Notes: generated from the letters alone by a model not told the origin. 64,000 bases of DNA from Spisula solida (GCA_947247005.1 OX365950.1:8940720-9004719); one strand, 5' to 3'. Shown: positions 22,546 through 34,925, numbered from the stretch's first letter. Numbers and translations: made by a program.

Positions 22546-23129
22546 GTTGACTTTGTCTGCCCTTTTAAAACATGTGCCAATATTGTCTGTACTCCAAGAG
22601 GTGTTGCAAATCCTGATCTGGGGTTCGAACCACAACACCCTATTGTCTACTATGAAACTCACGAACAACAAAGCTACTAAACAGGAGTCTAACCCCGTAT
22701 GACTATGAGTACACCCAGACCTACACGACTTGAAACAACAGTTGGCTATCAATCATACACGGTAACACCACTCTGAAAACTAATAGCAATACTAGTATAG
22801 TGTAACCAGTTAGTCAAAGCAAACCGATCCGCCTCATAGTACATGTAGTTACTGGCTGGAAGTTTAGAAATTAAAAAAGCAGCCAACTAGTGAATTACAG
22901 TACAGCAAGCTTGTCTGTGCACCTGATGTAGGGCTCGAACCCCTTAAGTATACCAGGAGATTAATATAACAATCCTATGGAGCAACCAAGGATTGAACCA
23001 TGCAGTGAAGCAGGACTCATTTGATCACTAAATAATCACTACAGTCATCATCTTTATCTTTTAGAGCTCTCCATCTTGCTACTATATGATTGCTTTTATA
23101 ATATTATACCTATTTGGTTTTGTTTTAAG

Positions 23130-23275
23130 ATTCCACAGAGTTTTGGAAAAAGATGAACTGGAAGGTCATTACTCGGTGTTAAGGAGGTTCAAGGGAGACA
23201 GAACTCTGGTTGCAGCAAGGTTGCGAACATCACACACTGACAGTCACAGTGTAGCACATACATGTAACGTGGCAG
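23130..23275 (+). CDS. internal coding exon, unidentified protein
   Basis: 146 bp between a good acceptor (TTTGTTTTAAG) and a good donor (GGCAG|GTGAGA), open in one frame only (phase 2 in, phase 1 out). The 48 residues read as folded protein: FHRVLEKDELEGHYSVLRRF, then KGDRTLVAARLRTSHTDSH, then SVAHTCNVA. Codon use and composition differ from the AT-rich surroundings. I do not recognise the family. No partner exon with compatible phase was found nearby, so it is either an exon of a gene with long introns or a stranded relic. Confidence 0.5.
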
Positions 23276-23339
23276 GTGAGAATTGGCCATTTACTCAGTT
23301 TATTTCCAAAAGAAATACTTACTTGGTCTTTATTTAAAT

Positions 23340-24420
23340 TTATTTAATTAAAACCTTGTTAACAAGACCTCCTGTGCGAGTCAAGACCCAGATTAGTTTA
23401 TACTAATTTATTTAAGGTCTATTGTGAAACAAGTTTTTCCAACTTTTATTAATCACTCTCGACACCTCATTCCTGATGTTATCTATCGCCACGACGGTAT
23501 GAGAGAAGATAGAACCCAGATCCTGATGGTCTTGAGTTAGTTTTATCATAATTATTCAATATTGAGGTACAAAAACACATTAAACAAAATTTATATGTGG
23601 TCTTATTATTTTAAGTGGTGTGTGCACTGGCTTTGTAACAATTAGGGTTCCTTTCCAGGTCACATGCTGGTTGAAATTTGACTATACAATTAATGTTGAT
23701 TTTCCTCCACATGTGGAGAAGTTGCTTGTTCCTTGTGGAAGGGTATTTTAGTACTGGTTAAGATGCAGTCCAGGTAAACTGGCTAAGTGAATGGGTCTCC
23801 GGCTGAAGTTTATAACTCAAAATTGTTGAGAAATGGCTTCAACTCTTAATTAACAGTTTTAGTGAGTAATACAATAATTATAGGCATAGAGATAGCACAG
23901 ATAGCTACTATGAACTTGGTTACTAAGTAAATGGTTAATGCTACATGGTAAATAAATAGGCCCCCAAGAAGCACATGATTCTTTATCCTATAGCAAAAAA
24001 GGTCTACAAAAACCTCAGCAATTTAAATAAACTTTTAATAAATATATTATTTTTTTCAGATTTGACGCTTTTTATCAGCGCATAACAACATAATGATAAA
24101 ATCATTGGTTGGAAACTACAAGACCAACACTATATTCCTTGTTCCAGTCTGCAGGCTTTGAAATTTACCAACAACGTTAAAAACATTCTATTTCAAGGAT
24201 TAAGAAGATAATTTATTATGTTAAGAAAACTAGAAATCAGTGTTTTCTAGAACTGTAACCATGTGTTCACACATTTTAATTCATTGTAAATAATGAATCA
24301 TAAATTGACATAATGTTGTTTACTCATTCCTTTTTGTAATTTTTACAGCTTCAACTTCCAAGTTAACTTTCATTCATTTCTTACTCTTAGTGCTAAAAAT
24401 TCTGTAATGTCATTACTTAT
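23340..24420. other. non-coding, intron-like
   Basis: AT-rich sequence with no recognised exon. Possibly the intron following the exon at 23130-23275. Confidence 0.35.
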
Positions 24421-24424
24421 AATT

Positions 24425-26480
24425 TGGCTCACCTGTCACTTAGTGACAGTGTGAGCTTTTGTGATCGCAATCTATCCGTCGTTTTATCTATTCACAATAA
24501 TGTTTTGCTTGTAAACACACTATGTGTCACAACCTTCATGAAACTTGGTTACACTGACCATCTTAATAAAATCTAGGATAAATTAAATATGGGGTCTAAA
24601 AGCTGGTCACAAGGCCCAATTTAAGTAGACGCATTGGACACAGTCGTACATACTAGAGGATAGAATTTTGAATTTATCTTCATGAATCATTCATGTGACT
24701 ATTAGTCACATTGGTCATCTATATAGAATCTGGTTCAAGTTTGATGGTGAGCTTTGGTGATTGCTCTTTGTCTGTCATCACACTTGAATTTCTGGAGGTT
24801 GCAACTTGGTCACAATGGTTGGGTATAGTTCTAAATTGGGTCAATGGCTCATCTTGGGTAAACTAGGTAACCAGGTCTAATCATAGAATAATCTTCTGTT
24901 TGAACAGAGGCTGTATTTCTCATTGGACTTTTATCATGAAAATGGCCAGGGCATATAGTGTTACCCATTTCTGTCCTTCTGTAATCATTCTTGTACAGAC
25001 TTTCATTCATTGGGGGCTTTTTTAAATAATTTGGCATAGTGTTGTGTTCATCTTTATGACGCGGCATATCACATGCAAGACCCACGACCATAGCTCAAAG
25101 GTCAAGGTCACAATTGAAGGTAAAAAATTGATATATTATCGCTCGTCAAGATCAGATATTGTTCATTTGTTGGGGATTTTTAGTCGATTGGTACAAATGT
25201 TCAATTACAATTGATGAGGCAGCACGTCACATGCAAGGCCTGTGTCTCTTACTTGAAGGTCAATGTCACACTTTGAGGTAACACATTGGCATAGCACTGC
25301 TCAATATCTCAGTCATGCATTGGTATTGGGAAATTTAAATATAGGTAGATCTTGAAAATACTGAGGTCAAGTTCGAATTTCATTTGGGTCAAATTATGCC
25401 CCTTGGAGTATTGGTTCATCATGATAACATAATTATGTATCTGCACTACTTCTCGGTAACCTTTGGTCAGATTTCAATAAGTAACAAGTCTAGTTGTGCA
25501 TATACTCCGTGCTTCTTGGTCAGATTGATTTTAAGGAAGTTATTGCCCTTTGTTTTTAGCTCACCTAAATGTAGAGGTCAGTTTTCACTTAATCTTTATT
25601 AAACTTGGTTACAATGTTTGTCTCTATGAAATCTAGGCCAAGTTCGTAATTGGGTCTTCTGTGGTCAAAAACTAGGTCACCAGGTCACATCAAAGAAAAA
25701 CCTTGTTAACACTCTAGAGGTCACGTTTTTTACCTAATCTGTATGAAACTTGATCACAATCTTTGTCTCTATGAAATCTAGGTCAAGTTCGTAACTGGGT
25801 CATATGGGGTCAAAAAGTAGGTCACATCAAAGAAAAACCTTGTTAACACTCTAGAGGCCACAATTTTGACATAATTTTAATGAATGTATGTCTCTTTGAA
25901 ATATAGGTCAAGTTCATAATTGGGTCATCTCGTGTCAAAAACTAGGTCACTAGGTCAAATAGTAGGAAAACCTTGTTAACACACTGGAGGCCACATTTTT
26001 CTTTGATCTTCACTAAACTTGGTCAGTAGTTGTATCTCAATGAAATCTAGGTCAAGTTCCAAGTGGGGTTATGTGGGGTCAAAAACTAGGTCAAATAATA
26101 GCAAAACCTTGTTAACACTCTGGAGGTCACATTTTTGCTTCAATCTTCACCAAACTTGGTCAGTAGTTGTATCTCAATGAAATTTGGTCATGCAGTCAAA
26201 AACTAGGTACAAAAATAGGAAAACTTTGTTAACACTCTGGAGGCCACATTTTTGCTTCAATCTTCAAGGAGTATGGTCAAGTTTGAAGTTGGTTCATGTG
26301 GGGTCTAAAAAGAAGGTCAATAGGTCAAATATAGAAAAACCTTATTAACACTCTTGAGGCCATATTTTTGCTTTAATCTTCATCAACTTTGGTCAAAATG
26401 TTTAACTTGATGACCTTAAGGTCAAGTTCAAAGTTTGGCCATGTTTAGCAGGTGAGCGCCCAAGGATCTATGATCCTCTT
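24425..26480 (+). repeat. long GGTCA-rich repeat with internal tandem array
   Basis: Bounded by GCTCACCTGTCACTTAGTGACAG at the left and AGCAGGTGAGCGCCCAAGGATC at the right. Between 25570 and 26450 a unit of roughly 115-145 bp repeats about six times. It is marked by CTTGTTAACACTCTAGAGG (near 25700, 25838, 25970, 26106, 26223, 26340), 'atgaaatctaggtcaagttc' and 'ggggtcaaaaactaggtca'. Three units contain AGGTCA-N2-AGGTCA. It is a non-coding, typical bivalve dispersed family. Confidence 0.8.
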
Positions 26481-26804
26481 GTTAATGAAATCTAGGATGC
26501 TGTCTTGTTCAAGTATTTGATTGATAAATGTGTTATTATGTAAACATGTGTTTTTTTTAAAAATAAATTTTTGTCATGAAAATTAATGTTAAGAACAATT
26601 TATTTTAACTCACTTGTCACTAAGTTACATTGTGTGAGCTATTGTGAGTGCTCTTAGTCCCTCATCCAACTGTTCCTGTGTGCTTGTGACACACTACTAG
26701 GCTGCAGAATACAACTTTAGGCTATTCATTATGAAACTTGGTCACAATGACTATCTGTAGACAGAGTTCAATATTGGGTCATCTGGGGTAAAAGAGCAGG
26801 TCAT

Positions 26805-27390
26805 TATAAACAAGAATGCCAAAATGTCACAAAATACGCCCGTCTTGGGGCATGGTGAATCTCAGGGCATGGTGAATGAAAAAAACAAACAATCCAACAT
26901 TTTTTTTAATCAAAGGACCATAACCCAAGAAGGCCTAGGTTGATTTGGCCTACAATTGAACTTGTCTTAGATATTATACCCATAAACATTGTCACCTAGT
27001 TTGAAGATACTCAGTAATTATAGGCCCAAAACCCAATAAGGCCTAGGCCGATTTGGCCTATAATGATACTTGGCCTAGATATTATACCCATAAGCATTGT
27101 CACAAAGTTTGAAGGTGATCGGATGAAAACTGTTTGCGTTAGAGTACAGACAAGGCCAATTTCATACTTATTTGGTAATTAAAGGCCCATAACCCAATAA
27201 GGCCTAGGCCGATTTGGCCTATAATTGAACTTGGCCTAGATATTATGGCCATAAGCATTGTCACAAAGTTTGAAGATGATCGGATGAAAACTGTTTGCGT
27301 TAGAGTACAGACAAATTACTGGACGCTGCCGCACGCCCGCCAAGGGTGTTCACATAATACGTCCCGTTTTTAACGGGCGTATAAAAACCT
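26805..27390 (+). repeat. dispersed element with internal 165-bp duplication
   Basis: Begins ACAAGAATGCCAAAATGTCAC and ends ACGTCCCGTTTTTAACGGGCG, with ACGCCCGT near the left end. Inside are three partial copies of 'aacccaataaggcctaggccgatttggcc ... gcattgtcacaaagtttgaag', starting near 26925, 27025 and 27190. Copies two and three carry the same GATCGGATGAAAACTGTTTG tail. Confidence 0.75.
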
Positions 27391-27959
27391 TCTGCAATAG
27401 AGGGTGCATTGGCTTTTGTTGAATTTTGATCCAGTGAAATTTCTGAAGAGTTTGCATATGTATCCAGTATAAACTAGATCAATTTACAGAAACAAGTCTG
27501 TGCTCAAACAGTCAATCAAACTGTTAAAGAAATCTTACATCTAGACAACGTACATCAATTTGGCTCCGTCGTGACATCACGTTTACATGGATAACGTAAG
27601 TGCTACTGTTCAAGCAGTCCAATTCTGATAGTGAGATTGCGGCCCAGGCGGATAGGTGATAATCAAATGCATGATGGCCATAATCAGTCCCAATATGTTA
27701 ATTGTTGTTACTATATAACAAGGGTATTAATGGACAGGCATGACAATGTAAGGTGTTTTGATGGTAAACAATTATGTCAAGTTTGAAACCAATGCCTTCA
27801 TCAACTGCGAAAATATTTAAGTTACAGACGACACAACATTTTCAGACTGACAGACAAGGGCAAATGATATTTTATATTGAACATTCTTAAGGATTACATT
27901 GAATTTATTATTTGCTATCTATGGAGATTTATCAGTGAAATTACCATTTTGTCATTTTC

Positions 27960-28295
27960 ACTGTTTTAGAAGCTGGTTCCATTACCATACAAGAAAAGAA
28001 ATGGCGTCATTATATAGACGCCTTAAAGTGACTTTCTAATTTCATCGTCTTTTTCCCAATTAAGCCAATTACTGTACCATTAATTTAAACGAGAAATTGA
28101 AGCATATAATAAACAGAAAATCTGTTCACTTTTGGTGAAAGATCAAACTTTATTTCACTTGTTTTCACAGAAGAATACATTTTCACTCCTGACTACCCAA
28201 TTCGTGAAAATATTGATATCTGTGATCACTCGGTGAAATAAATTTTGATCTTGCCCCAGAATCAACACATATCCTCTATATAATGTGTAAATTTA
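27960..28295 (+). repeat. dispersed repeat, copy 1 of the 41.5 kb family
   Basis: Shares TTTAGAAGCTGGTTC, GAAGCATATAATAAACAG, TTATTTCACT and GTGAAAATATTGAT...GATCACTCGGTG with 41490-41990 in the same order and orientation. Confidence 0.65.
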
Positions 28296-28597
28296 AATAT
28301 TAAATCAAGACAATTTGAATTCATGAATTTATGAGGTATTTCATGTAATATAATGTCACTGTACATAATATGTTACAAAAAGCAGTATTTTGGTGGACAT
28401 GTTAATCGGAAAAAGTATGTCTAACAGATTGAATTGGTTGGCTGGATCCGTCAGGATAGAACAATTTTCTTCACTTTGACTTCAGATATATATGTGGTTG
28501 AAACTGCAACAATAGCTGGCTACACTGAAGAAACTCCTGATAAGACCTGAAATATCAAACATTTCTTAAACATTCAAAACATACAAAATCAGTTATA

Positions 28598-28976
28598 CAG
28601 GGTTCCCACGGTCAGGGAAAAGTCAGGAAATAATATAATTTTCTCAAGGTCAGGGAAGTCAGGGAATTTTGGAATTAGTCAGGGAAATCTAGAAATTGAG
28701 CAAAAGTCAGGGAAAAGTCAGGGAATTTTTCATTGAAGCTGTCGATCAGTGACATTTCCTATGCAGAAATACCTAAGACTGAAAAATTTGCTCACTCTGA
28801 CTTTTTTGTTGCATTTAAAAGCAAATACTAGTACTCATTTTCTCTATTTTATTGCCATATTTTGCTCGAACAAAAAAATGCTCTGTCGCCCGATCGCTGT
28901 AAAAAGTCAGGGAAAAGTGCTCTGTGGTCAGGGAAAAAGTCAGGGAATTTTGTCTTGAAAATTTGGGGGAACCCTG
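28598..28976 (+). mobile_element. 379-bp MITE with CAGGGTTCCC ends and GTCAGGGAA repeats
   Basis: The ends are CAGGGTTCCC and GGGAACCCTG, flanked on both sides by TTATA (28593-28597 and 28977-28981), a clean 5-bp target duplication. AGTCAGGGAA recurs many times near both ends, a subterminal repeat likely to bind transposase. No transposase is encoded. Confidence 0.8.
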
Positions 28977-28989
28977 TTATATATAACTA

Positions 28990-29505
28990 TAATGAATAGG
29001 GGTGACTATTGAGTCCAATTATGACCATTGCAATACTATTGCTATTGCTGAAAGTACTATTGCGATACTATTGTATTGCTGGAGACTATTGCGATACTAT
29101 TGCAATAGTTATTGCCAAGATTTGAAAACCAGAGATTAACTTGTAAATGCAAATGTGCACTGTGTAAGATATTGTTTTGTTGTACAACATACAAATATAC
29201 TATTTGTGGAAAGGATTCAAAATAAATTGTCAGAAATAGATTCATAAAATTATGGCGATATTGGTCCATTGTGGCTGTTTTGATGCTTGTGGTTATTTAC
29301 AACTAGTTTTTTTAACGAAAACAGAAGTTGTTTTAAATTATAATAAACTTTATTTATAAAAAGGAAACTATCGTAACTATCGATAGTTGAGCTTACTATC
29401 GGCGATAATTATTGTATCAAGACGTTTACTATCGATCCATGCTATCGGGACACTCGAGATCGCAATGCATCGATATTTCGATGCATCAGCCCACCACTAA
29501 TAATT
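28990..29505 (+). repeat. low-complexity ACTATTGCGATA / TATCGATA element
   Basis: The left part repeats 'tactattgcgatactattg'. The right part is full of ATCGATA-type palindromes ending GATGCATCAGCCCACCACTA. Probably a decayed DNA element; ends not resolved. Confidence 0.45.
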
Positions 29506-29669
29506 CAAAGCATCATACATTGAATTATTTTAAGTTACTGCTTCTATTTAAATCTACCTGCAAGTTTAAGTGAACTTAATACCATAGGATAACCACATGA
29601 ACATTTACTCTTCCCTGCATAGATCCCAGGTCTACTTACTACATTACAGTAAAATGAACTCAATAATAA

Positions 29670-29930
29670 AACAAAGTCTGAGTGTTGGCCTAGAGGTAGG
29701 GTGCATGCTTCAGGATTGAGGGGTCCCAGGGTTTGATCCCCGTTTACGCCACTGCTTAATTTTCTGAGCAAGAATAATCCAAAATGCTCCACTTGAACAA
29801 GGTGTGAATTGGTGCATGTGAGGGCAGTGTCTATACATGTTTGATATTCCTGGGCGCCATATCCCAATGTTGGCTGCACATAAACTAAGTGCGAATTAGT
29901 CTCCAGGGAGACTCAAACACGGGTTTGCTA
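29670..29930 (+). repeat. tRNA-headed SINE
   Basis: A-box-like TGGCCTAGAGGTAGGG and B box GGGTTTGATCCCC are spaced as in a tRNA. The unrelated body carries GTGCATGTGAGGGCAGTG, ends in CTCCAGGGAGAC, and differs from the SINEs at 11 and 22 kb. Confidence 0.6.
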
Positions 29931-29939
29931 AGGTAGCCC

Positions 29940-31600
29940 AATAACCAGGGAAGTTAAAATGTCAAAGGGTGGCTGAACAGCTGAATTGTTGAAAGCTGTC
30001 CTCGGAAACTGGTATTTTTTTAACTTAAGAATACAATTTATTACGCCCATTTTCTCTATTTTGCTATTAATTTAAACTCAATACTAAGTCTTTATACCCC
30101 CGCAAACAAAGTTTAAAGGGGTTTACTGCATATCGATACCGTGCTCACTATTTTCACTCGAGTTACTAGAAACCGTACATACTGTATGACATTGATGCAT
30201 CCAAATGTATAAATATGCTCATGCATGGAGTATGATAGATGCATCAAAACGTGTCTCCATGGAGTCAAGGGTTAGTTAATACACTGACAGCTTATAAACT
30301 TGATTCAAATACCTTGATGTCCCATTTGATGGTCTACCTACACTATCGAAGAAGGAGTTTCATTAATTCATGGTCCATAACCCTGCCAGTACTGTAATGA
30401 ATACAAACACAGTTTTGAATATTTTCTCAATAACATCACACATAGTCATACTCAGCAGTTAATGTATAAGGTTAATCACATTCTTAATTACACATTCATT
30501 CTAGGCTAAAGAAATTAAAGAAATCTATATAGTCAAAGGACATGGAATTAAATTATTGTTCTATATTTATGTGCATTTAATACAGAAGTTAGAGCAATGA
30601 ACATAGACATCATCAGCCGAGGGTGTATCTGTCATCAGCTAGGTGTTACACCCTTACTCAAAACATCCTTTTGATGGTGATGTAAACAGTAGTGATCATC
30701 CATTGATCCATCTAAGCTGACTTCCATGTCTCTTCATCTCTTCTGAGCCAGAGCCAACCAAACGCTCACCCGGCAGCCTTGCCATGAGCATGGATTGCAA
30801 TATTGCACGTTTATTTATAAATGATTAGTATTATGATTGGAATAATTGGTGAAATAAATAAAAAAGTTTCAATATGGTGGCCTGTCAATTGAATGTAACT
30901 TACCTGGAATTCTATACTGTCACTATGACAAATCAGCGATCGGAGTATCTCGTCTTATTGATTCAGTCCTAAAAGAACAATTGAATAATAATGATTTTAC
31001 ATGTAATAAAAAATTTAATAAATATTCAGCTTACAACTTTACCCTGCAACAAACAATTAGGATGGTTTTCTTCAAAGCCGCTAAGCGGGAGATCACAACT
31101 TTAAAGAGCGGAAGATAAGATACATTTTATTCCAATTAAGGGTCATAAATATGACATATGAATCAGGACAATACAGCCAAATAAGGGAGTCCCTTATGTA
31201 AAGCTTACATGTGAAAACAGCATAATTATATATATGACCTAAATATCTAAACTTGTAAAATGCTATTGAAGTTGGCAACCTACCTGGACAATTATCTGAA
31301 TGTATGAAAAATCCATTGCTCAAGTTCCATGTCCCTGTGGTAACCATTTAACCATAGATTGGACAAAAGTTAAGATAACATATAAGTTGTGATGCATTTG
31401 GTCCAGTTGTTTCATTAATCAAGAAGTTTAGCTGAAAAAGAAAAGCCATAAATAATACAACTTCCTAACAACTATTGAGCTAGCTATTATAATTAATTAA
31501 TCTAATAATATCCAATAATCATAACATCATGTGACCACTCCAAGTAGTTAAGACAGAAGAAGGTTCAAAACCTTCTAATCAGTTCCAACAGTTTCATCAT
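29940..31600. other. non-coding stretch
   Basis: A repeat-like segment near 30090-30400 ('cccccgcaaacaaagtttaaaggggtttactg') resembles dispersed molluscan families but has no second copy in this window. No exon recognised. Confidence 0.35.
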
Positions 31601-31604
31601 TTCA

Positions 31605-32330
31605 AGGGCAACAAGAGATGTTTGTAAAACATGTATGCTCACATGGCAGCCAAATAGTCAGGAATGGCTAAGGTCACAGTGACCTTGACCTTTGACTTAC
31701 TGACCTCAAAATCAATAAGGGGCATCTACTGTTGATGACCAACATCCATGTGCAAAGCAATATACGGGGGGCATATTAACTCAGAGAGTTAATCCTGGGT
31801 GAATTTGAATTTTAAAATTCAAAATACCCAAGAGCATAACTGCACATGCAGACCAATATCTATATAAACTTTCATGACTGTAGCTCAAATACTTTTAAAT
31901 GTATACGCACGCCAATTTTTATATTGTAACAACCAAAGTTTTGCGATTTTCATCAATTCAAGGGCCATAACTCTGCTTATACTGGATGAATCTGGCCATA
32001 ACCCTGCTTAAACTGAATGAATCTAAATTAAAATAGCCATGTGCACAAATTACATGCTAATCAACATTTCTATGAAGTTTGATGTATGTAGTTAAAAAAT
32101 TAATAATTACTGGTATGTGTGCAACAAGCCAAATTTCACAACTTTTCAGCACTTCAAGGGCCATAACTCTGCTAATATTGGATGGATCTGAATCAACATA
32201 TCTAGGAGTACAATTACACATGGTTGTGATATTTCTGTAAAGTTTGATGGCTGTTGTTGTAAACCATTAAAGAGATACATGTGCAACTACAATGTACCAG
32301 TAAAGTCAAATTTCATTATACCAGCCTAAT
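31605..32330 (+). repeat. dispersed repeats: 'CAACAAGAGATGTTTGTAAAAC' and 'AGGGCCATAACTCTGCT' families
   Basis: The first part contains GGTCACAGTGACCTTGACCTTTGAC and matches the inverted copy at 7900-8260. The second part repeats 'caagggccataactctgct...ggatg(g)atct' at about 31970 and 32155. Non-coding. Confidence 0.6.
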
Positions 32331-32363
32331 TAATTTAAACTCAAACCACTTAGTTTTCTTTAA

Positions 32364-33230
32364 ATTGTGCTCAATTTTTATTTGTTGACAGATTTTAGTA
32401 TTAAAGTTACACATCAAAATGAAGCTGAAACTCTACTGAACTTAACTTTAAAATGAGCATAATTTTCATTGATGCTAACATTTGACAATAAGTTAAATGT
32501 GTGTGTACTGAGCTAATCAGATAGCATCTCAACAAAACCACTATACACCGGTCTATAAAAAAAGGTGCTCATTTTACAGTTTTTGACCGATTTCAATTAA
32601 TTTATGCACCAAAATGAACCTGAGACTTTGTTAAACTTAAATAAATAGCTCAATAATTTTCATGAATACAAATAATGACCAAATGGGTGCCTACAGACAG
32701 TGCTGAGCCTGCGGCACCTAATTCTATGTGTATTAATAATGGTGCTAATTCAACATTTTTGGTCCGATTTCAATAAATTATACACCAAAATGAGCCTACC
32801 ACTCTACTGAACAAAATATAAAAATAATGGATGCAAACGTTGACCAATTGCCTGTCTTATGACTGAGATAACCTGGTGGCGTCTAGCCCAACACCCCTAC
32901 ATGGGTCTATTCAAATAGGTGCTCATTTTGCAGTTTTTGACCGATTTCTTTGAGTTATAGATCAAATTGAACCTGAAGCTTTACTGTTTTTAAATTATAA
33001 ACGAGCATCATTTTCATTCATGTAAAAAACGACTAAGTGGGTGTTTAAAAGTCTGACCTGGTCAGACGGCGCATAAAACAGCACTAAACATGGGTCTATT
33101 CAAAATGGTGCTCAATTTTTATTTGTGGACCGATTTCCTTAAGCTAGGCATCAAAATGACCCGGAAACTCTGTCGAACCTACAAAAAAATTTAGCATCAT
33201 TTTGACGGATTCTAACAGTTTAAAGGAATG
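32364..33230 (+). repeat. about 185-bp tandem repeat, five divergent copies
   Basis: The block 'GGTGCTCATTTTACAGTTTTTGACCGATTTC...' followed by '...CACCAAAATGAACCTGAGACT...' starts near 32367, 32563, 32741, 32920 and 33104. Spacing is about 178-196 bp. Divergence between copies is high, so the array is old. It runs up to the LINE 3' end. Confidence 0.75.
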
Positions 33231-33277
33231 ATAATACTGATTAAGACGGACAAAAATACGAGTCTAAATTCATTATA

Positions 33278-34660
33278 GAACAGAACAGAACAGAACATAT
33301 ACTTTATTAACTTGTACAACATGTACATCGTTATAACATATTTACAAACACATATATACACAAAACATACATGATTAAACACTACACAATTACATAAATA
33401 CACATTTCAATTTTATTTTTTTTTTGAGGATGAGCATACTTTAATATATCATATAAGTTCAATTTTGACTACAATATTTTGTTACCTATTAATTAAGTTA
33501 TTTCTACGGTTGAAGGAAAGTTTAATGAATTTACTCAACTTGAGAACAGTTCTCTTATCATTACACTTTAATAATTCAATTAGTTTAAACATACATGGCC
33601 TTTGGTAAAAATACTTATTTATATAAATTCGACGAAGATCATTAAAACATGGACATTTACAAAGAAAGTGTAGTTCATCGTCTATATCATTAGTATCACA
33701 ATAAATACAAAAACGTTCGTTCCTTGGTATCCTATTTGCTCCATATCGACCTGTTTGTACTCTTAAGGAATGTGATGAAACTCTAAAACGTGCAAGACAA
33801 TATCTCAAATCAGCAGGTATTACATCGAGATACTTTTCATAGCTAAATTCTTCTTTAACATGATCATATAATAGTAACATTGAATTAGCAGATTTTTTAG
33901 TATACCATTCTTGCAAAAAACAATCGAGACACCTTTGTTTAAACAAAATTATAAAGTTATTTGCATTTACACTCAATGGATCATCAAATACATAATTGAA
34001 TCCATGATCACATAACAACTGTTTAACATTAGACACCCAGTTTCTCTTGCCATTGATACAATCTACATGTGACACATTATATACATTTTTTATAATAATA
34101 TTATCTGTATTGATTACTTTAAACCAATATTTAATTATACGTACAAATCTAGATACATACAATGGATACCTCCCTAATTCTCCATATACTGCTGCATTTG
34201 ATGTGTTCATTTTTACATTAAGAATTTTCTTTAAAAATTTAAGGTGTATTCTCTCAATTTCTTTTGACTTACCAAAACCCCAAATTTCTGATGAATAACT
34301 CAGTATAGATCCGACAAACGAATCAAATAGCTGACAAAGAATTTTTGGTTTCATCATGAATTTTCTACAATTAATAAAAAGAACATTTAATGCTTTTAAG
34401 GCTTTACCCGTCAGCTGCTGCTGATTCAAAGAAAAATTGCCAGTATAATTAAAGACAGTACCTAGGTATGTAAAATCGTTAACAACGTCTAATTTGTTTC
34501 CATTATACATAAAACATTCATTTTCAAACAAACCTCCCCGTTTTCTAAACACCATAGCTTTAGTTTTCTGTACATTCACTTCTAAACTCCACTCTGTACA
34601 ATAATTATTTAATAATTCTAAACTCGCATTTATTTCGTCAGGTGACTTTCCAAGAATCAC
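33278..34660 (-). mobile_element. 5'-truncated non-LTR retrotransposon (LINE), RT C-terminal half
   Basis: A 392-codon intact frame on the minus strand (TAA at 33482). It starts VILGKSPDEINASLELL..., which in LINE reverse transcriptases directly follows the catalytic F/Y-A-D-D box. KTKAMVFRK and DFTYLGTVF are the usual post-catalytic thumb motifs. A cysteine/histidine tail (CIYCDTNDIDDELHFLCKCPC) matches the zinc-knuckle-like end of many LINE ORF2s. The element ends in a (TTCTG)n-type pentamer tail (33277-33297). The 7-bp CATTATA at 33271-33277 and 34661-34667 is a likely target duplication. The apparent ATG at 34661-34663 therefore comes from the target site, not the element. Endonuclease and most of RT are missing. 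It has no disabling stops, so the insertion is young. Confidence 0.85.
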
Positions 34661-34844
34661 CATTATACATCACGCATTTGATCGGATATTTCTCAGCAAA
34701 TACAAGTTCAAACATCAATTTTTTCGCGTCTTCAACAGTAAAAATATGTCTGAGAACAAACAAATGTAACTTCAATACTCAACTTACCTATTTCGTAGAA
34801 ATATCGGCTAAAATGTTACACTAGGTGTTTCAAATAAACGCCGC

Positions 34845-34925
34845 CATTTGCAATTTACGCTGGTTCCCTGGTTTCGGGCGTAAGTTGCACAGGAACGGAA
34901 TCCAGTAAATTAGCCAATACCGGTC
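34845..34925 (-). promoter_or_regulatory. putative promoter/5' exon with shared CCAAT motif
   Basis: On the minus strand AATTAGCCAATACCGGTC (complement of the 21.85 kb motif) lies about 60 bp before an ATGGCGGCG context. A good donor (GAAATAG|GTAAGT) follows at about 34793. The ATG frame stops after five codons, so this would be a 5' UTR exon or a decayed start. GC content is locally raised up to about 34990. Confidence 0.35.
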
